Assembly (NCBI GenBank): GCA_017116025.1
Contig: JAFITR010000053.1
Span: 1-9,226 of the forward strand
Direction: 5' to 3'
Length of the DNA stretch: 9,226 nucleotides
Source: Simkania negevensis
GTDB lineage: Bacteria; Chlamydiota; Chlamydiia; Chlamydiales; JAFITR01
Position 1 is the stretch's first letter. The number at the start of each line of letters is the position of its first letter. The notes beneath the pieces are model-generated. The model saw only the letters and a program-made list of their open reading frames with translations, ran no database searches and was not told the origin of the DNA. Shown here one piece after another: positions 6,804 through 9,226 of this stretch. Both the position numbers and the translations under genes were made by a program.

Positions 6804-7577
6804 TTAAAAAAATGATGGGGCACTGACCCTGTCTTGATATGCAATGGAAAGTGTTGGTGCCCTTTCTCTCTGCTTGAGGAAGCTTCCTACGCATTCGAGC
6901 GCTCTTTGGGGATGATTGCACTCACCAGAAAGATGTGCGAGGTAAACATGTTTAAGGCCGTCATTGACAACCTGAGACAGCAGTTGTCCACATTCTTCGT
7001 TAGAGAGATGACCGCTACGACCCAACACACGCTGTTTATAGATCATGGGACGTGAGCAAGCGTATACCATATTAGGATCGTGGTTAGCTTCTAGATAGAG
7101 GTAATCACACTGCATGAGTTTGTTCGCTACAAGTGTTGTCGTGTAGCCGAGGTCGGCACAAAATCCCACCTTGGCCTCTTCGCAGTCAATGGTAAAAGCA
7201 ACAGGGTCTATCGCATCATGTTGGACAGAAAATGGATCTATTTGTAGGTCACGATATTGAAACGTTTCTCCTGTATGGAAGAGTTTGAACTGTGGTGTGA
7301 CGCCCAAAAAAGCAACGATACCTGCCGCTGTATCGCTGTTGCAAAAAATAGGAATTTTCATCTTCAATGCTAACACAACAAGACCGCGGATATGGTCGGT
7401 ATGTTCATGTGTGATGAGGATGGCATCGATCTCCTCAACGTCAATCCCAAGCTCAGCTAACCTGGTTTTTGTCGCACGACCGCTGATCCCTGCATCAACG
7501 AGGAGTTTTGTTTTTTTCGTTCCAAAGAAGATACTGTTGCCTCTAGAACCGGAAGCAAGGGGGCAAAAACCGATCAA
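6804..7577 (-). CDS. Metallo-beta-lactamase-fold hydrolase, YycJ/WalJ family
   Basis: This is a 257-residue cytoplasmic metal-dependent hydrolase. The N-terminal CPLASGSRGNS (5-15) is the YycJ/WalJ hallmark. The metal-binding set is complete: HEHTDH (57-62), His120 in SVQHDA, Asp142 in ADLGYTT, and His215 in LAHLSGECNHP, with GRSGHLSNEE (186-195) also family-typical. Bacillus YycJ homologues are linked to DNA repair and have been reported as DNA exonucleases, so a nuclease role is plausible here. From memory, the C. trachomatis homologue (CT346, labelled atsA) also lies next to lon, which supports the chlamydial context. The start is TTG at 7577 with AGGAGG 5 nt upstream; no ATG fits the conserved N-terminus. 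No signal peptide is visible. The family is secure, the substrate is inferred. Confidence 0.92.
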   Translation of the reverse strand: MIGFCPLASGSRGNSIFFGTKKTKLLVDAGISGRATKTRLAELGIDVEEIDAILITHEHTDHIRGLVVLALKMKIPIFCNSDTAAGIVAFLGVTPQFKLFHTGETFQYRDLQIDPFSVQHDAIDPVAFTIDCEEAKVGFCADLGYTTTLVANKLMQCDYLYLEANHDPNMVYACSRPMIYKQRVLGRSGHLSNEECGQLLSQVVNDGLKHVYLAHLSGECNHPQRALECVGSFLKQRERAPTLSIAYQDRVSAPSFF

Positions 7578-7582
7578 ATTTT

Positions 7583-7588
7583 CCTCCT
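7583..7588 (-). promoter_or_regulatory. Shine-Dalgarno fixing the TTG start of the YycJ-like gene
   Basis: On the minus strand AGGAGG, a perfect anti-16S match, ends 5 nt before TTG (7577-7575). The TTG begins MIGFCPLASGSRGNS, where the conserved family N-terminus starts. The spacing and homology together settle the non-ATG start. Confidence 0.8.
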
Positions 7589-7597
7589 ATATTTCAT

Positions 7598-7624
7598 TTG
7601 ACCGAATTATCTTTTTAATATACT
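7598..7624 (+). promoter_or_regulatory. Possible promoter for the fliS cluster
   Basis: TTGACC (7598-7603, 5 of 6 to TTGACA) is followed after 15 bp by TATACT (7619-7624, 5 of 6 to TATAAT). The spacer is shorter than the usual 17. An alternative at 17 bp, TACTAA (7621-7626), is weaker. Either would drive the 207-aa gene, fliS and the small third gene. No convincing sigma28 (FliA) promoter was seen. Confidence 0.4.
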
Positions 7625-7643
7625 AAGTAAGTAATACGAACAA
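7617..7643 (-). promoter_or_regulatory. Possible minus-strand promoter for the YycJ-like gene
   Basis: On the minus strand TTGTTC (7643-7638) and TATATT (7622-7617) are 15 bp apart. The -10 matches consensus at 5 of 6, the -35 at 3 of 6. It overlaps the + strand -10 element (7619-7624), so the two divergent promoters would compete for polymerase. A pattern match only. Confidence 0.25.
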
Positions 7644-7671
7644 TTGCATAATCAAGAGGAGAAAGCTGTTC

Positions 7672-8295
7672 ATGGAAATCACAATAGACAACCAGACAGT
7701 CACCCTCGATCTGCCATCAAAACCGACGAGGATAGAACAACTATTCGAAGAAGTCGAGATTTTCCTCCTCTCGCAGGGGAAAATCACTCAAGGCGTTTCC
7801 ATCAACGACCAATCACTTTCTCCAAAGGAGCTGGAGAAGAAGTTTCAAGAAACTCTCAAAGGCAATGAGAAGTTCCAATTCGTCACGATCCCTATCGAAG
7901 AATTCATCCTCGAACATCTAGAAGGAGCCCATGAATCGAACAAAACACTGGTAAAAAATATCAAGACGTTTGCCGACGAGCTCAACAACCCTCCCCTCTC
8001 CGTCAACCCAACGCTCATCATCGAAGAATTTAAACTCTTCCTCCAGTTTTGGGCACAGCTCAATAGCATGTTTCCTACTCATTTTGCCGGCTTAAAATTT
8101 GATCAACTCCCTTTTCCTGATTTTGTAAAAAAGACACAAGAGCTGCTCGAAGAGATCGTCCAGGCGCTAGAAGACCACGACCTCGTTTTGGCATCAGACT
8201 TGCTTGAATACGAGATTATACCTCTTGTCAAATCGGTACAAAGCATCACTCCTCAACTGAAGAAAAGGTTTAGGGAGAAGCAAGAAAAGGAGTAA
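7672..8295 (+). CDS. Uncharacterised 207-aa protein, first gene of the fliS cluster
   Basis: I do not recognise a named family. The first 80 or so residues (MEITIDNQTVTLDLPSKPTRIEQLFEEVEIFLLSQGKITQGVSINDQSLSP) alternate short beta strands and a helix, in the manner of a small alpha/beta or ubiquitin-like domain. Residues about 90-207 are predicted largely helical and acidic, with a hydrophobic FLQFWAQLNSMFP segment (near 124-136) and a basic end (KKRFREKQEKE). There is no signal peptide or clear membrane span, so it is likely cytoplasmic. The ATG at 7672 follows AGGAG (7657-7661) by 10 nt, slightly long spacing. Only 7 bp separate its stop from fliS, implying co-transcription. A flagellar assembly or regulatory role is inferred from position alone. 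Confidence 0.8.
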   Translation: MEITIDNQTVTLDLPSKPTRIEQLFEEVEIFLLSQGKITQGVSINDQSLSPKELEKKFQETLKGNEKFQFVTIPIEEFILEHLEGAHESNKTLVKNIKTFADELNNPPLSVNPTLIIEEFKLFLQFWAQLNSMFPTHFAGLKFDQLPFPDFVKKTQELLEEIVQALEDHDLVLASDLLEYEIIPLVKSVQSITPQLKKRFREKQEKE

Positions 8296-8302
8296 AGGCC
8301 TT

Positions 8303-8746
8303 ATGAAGAAAAAAGACGCTTCAAAAGCATACAAAAGAAAGCAGATAGAATCGGCTTCTCCTGGCGAGCTCATTATCCTATTGTACGAAGGGGCGATTGA
8401 TTTCCTTTACAAGGCAGAACAAGTTGCCCAGGAGAAAGGTCCTGAGCGTATCGAGAAGTTTCACAACCATCTAATTTCGGTACAAAACATTCTGACGGAG
8501 CTAATGGCGTCGTTGAACATCGACCAAGGGGGAGATCTTGCGCAAAATCTTTTCCGCATCTACGAATACATGCACTGGCGGCTGATAGGGGCAAACATGC
8601 ACAAGGAGTTGGCGGTAATCATTGAAGTACGGGAGATGTTGATACGCCTCAAAGCGTCGTGGCTGATCATTCTTCAAAAGGACAAAGAACTCAAAAGCAA
8701 GGGCAGGGATAGTGCTGCCACGCAGAACATCAATGTAAAAGGGTAG
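8303..8746 (+). CDS. fliS: Flagellar export chaperone FliS
   Basis: FliS is a small helical-bundle cytoplasmic chaperone that binds the C-terminal disordered tail of flagellin, prevents premature polymerisation and delivers it to the flagellar export gate. The 147-residue sequence shows the family signatures: AYKRKQIESASPGELIILLYEGAIDFL (about 9-35, matching AYxxxxIxxASPxELxxxLYxGAI) and LTELMASLNIDQGGDLAQNLFRIYEYMHWRLIGANMHKE (about 64-102, matching the GGxIAxNLxxLYxYxxxRL stretch). Length is near the usual 125-140, with a Lys/Ser-rich tail. It sits 7 bp after the 207-aa gene and 5 bp before the next. AAGGAG spans the end of the upstream gene, so translation may be coupled. FliS is absent from Chlamydiaceae, which makes its presence beside chlamydial-type genes notable. 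Identification is strong; the flagellin partner is not in the window. Confidence 0.93.
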   Translation: MKKKDASKAYKRKQIESASPGELIILLYEGAIDFLYKAEQVAQEKGPERIEKFHNHLISVQNILTELMASLNIDQGGDLAQNLFRIYEYMHWRLIGANMHKELAVIIEVREMLIRLKASWLIILQKDKELKSKGRDSAATQNINVKG

Positions 8747-8751
8747 TAGGT

Positions 8752-9135
8752 GTGGGCGATCAGAGTAAGATAGAAATAGAATCTTCCACCTCTGCACTCA
8801 TCGAAGCAATCGATGCCTTCCACCTCTTTACTAAAGAATGGGATCAAGTATCTGACGAAGAGGTTGACATACTATTGAAGCAAGTCGACTCTTTCTGCCA
8901 AACAGCGGAGAAGTGGTCAAGGTCTGACGAGGGTGATGGCGAAGGATCTGGGCAAAAAAGGCTTGATGAGCTGAAGGAACTCATCCAACAGCAGATTGAC
9001 AACATCACCATCCAACGCGCGCTTACCAAACACGATTTAGAAAAAATCCAGACAACACGTCATTTTCTTACAGGCATCCGCAGCGCCTACACAGCCCCCA
9101 AAACGTTCACTTCTGCTGCCACCTTCTATGGTTAG
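8752..9135 (+). CDS. Small helical protein downstream of fliS, possible flagellar chaperone
   Basis: This 127-residue protein is not recognised with confidence. It begins at GTG (8752), 5 bp after the fliS stop, with AAGGG (8739-8743) 8 nt upstream. The sequence is acidic and helical: an N-terminal helix pair (about 10-55) and a second one (about 68-110, RLDELKELIQQQIDNITIQRALTKHDLEKIQTTRHFL), joined by a Gly/Asp-rich linker (DEGDGEGSGQ, 59-68). It ends in a short polar tail with FYG. FliS is often followed by FliT, which shares this size and helical character, and the C-terminal half is also reminiscent of FlgN-like chaperones. The FliT/FlgN idea rests on size, position and composition rather than a motif. 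No membrane span or signal peptide. Confidence 0.72.
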   Translation: MGDQSKIEIESSTSALIEAIDAFHLFTKEWDQVSDEEVDILLKQVDSFCQTAEKWSRSDEGDGEGSGQKRLDELKELIQQQIDNITIQRALTKHDLEKIQTTRHFLTGIRSAYTAPKTFTSAATFYG

Positions 9136-9147
9136 ACCAGACATCCA

Positions 9148-9182
9148 ATTCACCACTGAGCCACAGAGATCTGTGAGTGAAT
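9148..9182. repeat. Nested inverted repeat after the fliS cluster
   Basis: Outer arms ATTCAC (9148-9153) and GTGAAT (9177-9182) enclose inner arms CACAGA (9162-9167) and TCTGTG (9170-9175), forming an imperfect stem-loop 13 bp after the last stop codon. No U-run follows, so it is a weak terminator candidate. On the minus strand the text reads CTCTGTGGCTCAGTGGTGAA, which resembles widespread octamer-like intergenic repeats. The remaining 44 bp to the window edge show no recognisable gene. Confidence 0.45.
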
Positions 9183-9226
9183 ATGTGGTCTTCGCTCATC
9201 ATCCGAGGCTTTGATCGAGCGCCCTC

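Noticed and set aside
7285..7626. 113-aa + strand ORF opposite the YycJ-like gene
   Set aside because: Antisense shadow of the metal-binding domain; it runs into the divergent promoter region and has no family resemblance.
9136..9226. Minus-strand open frame at the right edge continuing out of the window
   Set aside because: It lies over the nested inverted repeat and reads like translated octamer repeat sequence; no domain or start signal is visible.

Overview
The window looks like a piece of a chromosome from a member of the Chlamydiota, probably an environmental or marine lineage rather than Chlamydiaceae. The case rests on three things: the style of the Lon protein (acidic, Ser-rich N-terminal tail), a single-chain 2-oxoacid dehydrogenase E1 alpha-beta fusion, and the co-occurrence of lon, that fusion and a YycJ-type metallo-hydrolase. 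From memory, these three also lie close together in Chlamydia trachomatis (around CT340-CT346). No rRNA or other taxonomic marker is present, so the assignment is an inference.

Layout. Positions 1-216 are a non-coding leader with a small GC-rich hairpin and a possible promoter. On the + strand follow lon (217-2706, TTG start), a heptose-1-phosphate adenylyltransferase-like gene (2728-3261, 21 bp after lon) and a GlpG-type rhomboid protease (3390-4580). The 128-bp gap before the rhomboid gene holds a 22-nt inverted repeat whose left arm reaches into the preceding gene. The rhomboid gene converges, with a 10-bp gap, on the minus-strand E1 alpha-beta fusion (4591-6642). Behind that fusion lies a YycJ/WalJ-like hydrolase, also on the minus strand (6804-7577, TTG start with an excellent AGGAGG). 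A 94-bp divergent spacer separates it from a tight + strand cluster: an unknown 207-aa protein (7672-8295), the flagellin chaperone FliS (8303-8746) and a small helical protein (8752-9135).

Functional reading. The left part is housekeeping: ATP-dependent proteolysis, nucleotide-sugar activation for the envelope, intramembrane proteolysis and oxidative 2-oxoacid metabolism. The right part is the surprise. A clear FliS, flanked by two small proteins that look like flagellar accessory or chaperone genes, sits beside core chlamydial-type genes. FliS acts on flagellin, so the organism probably makes, or recently made, real flagellar filaments rather than keeping only the few export-type homologues known in Chlamydiaceae.

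No insertion sequence, CRISPR array, tRNA or rRNA was recognised. Two intergenic stretches (3280-3305 and 9148-9182) resemble low-complexity dispersed intergenic repeats, and the second may end the fliS cluster.
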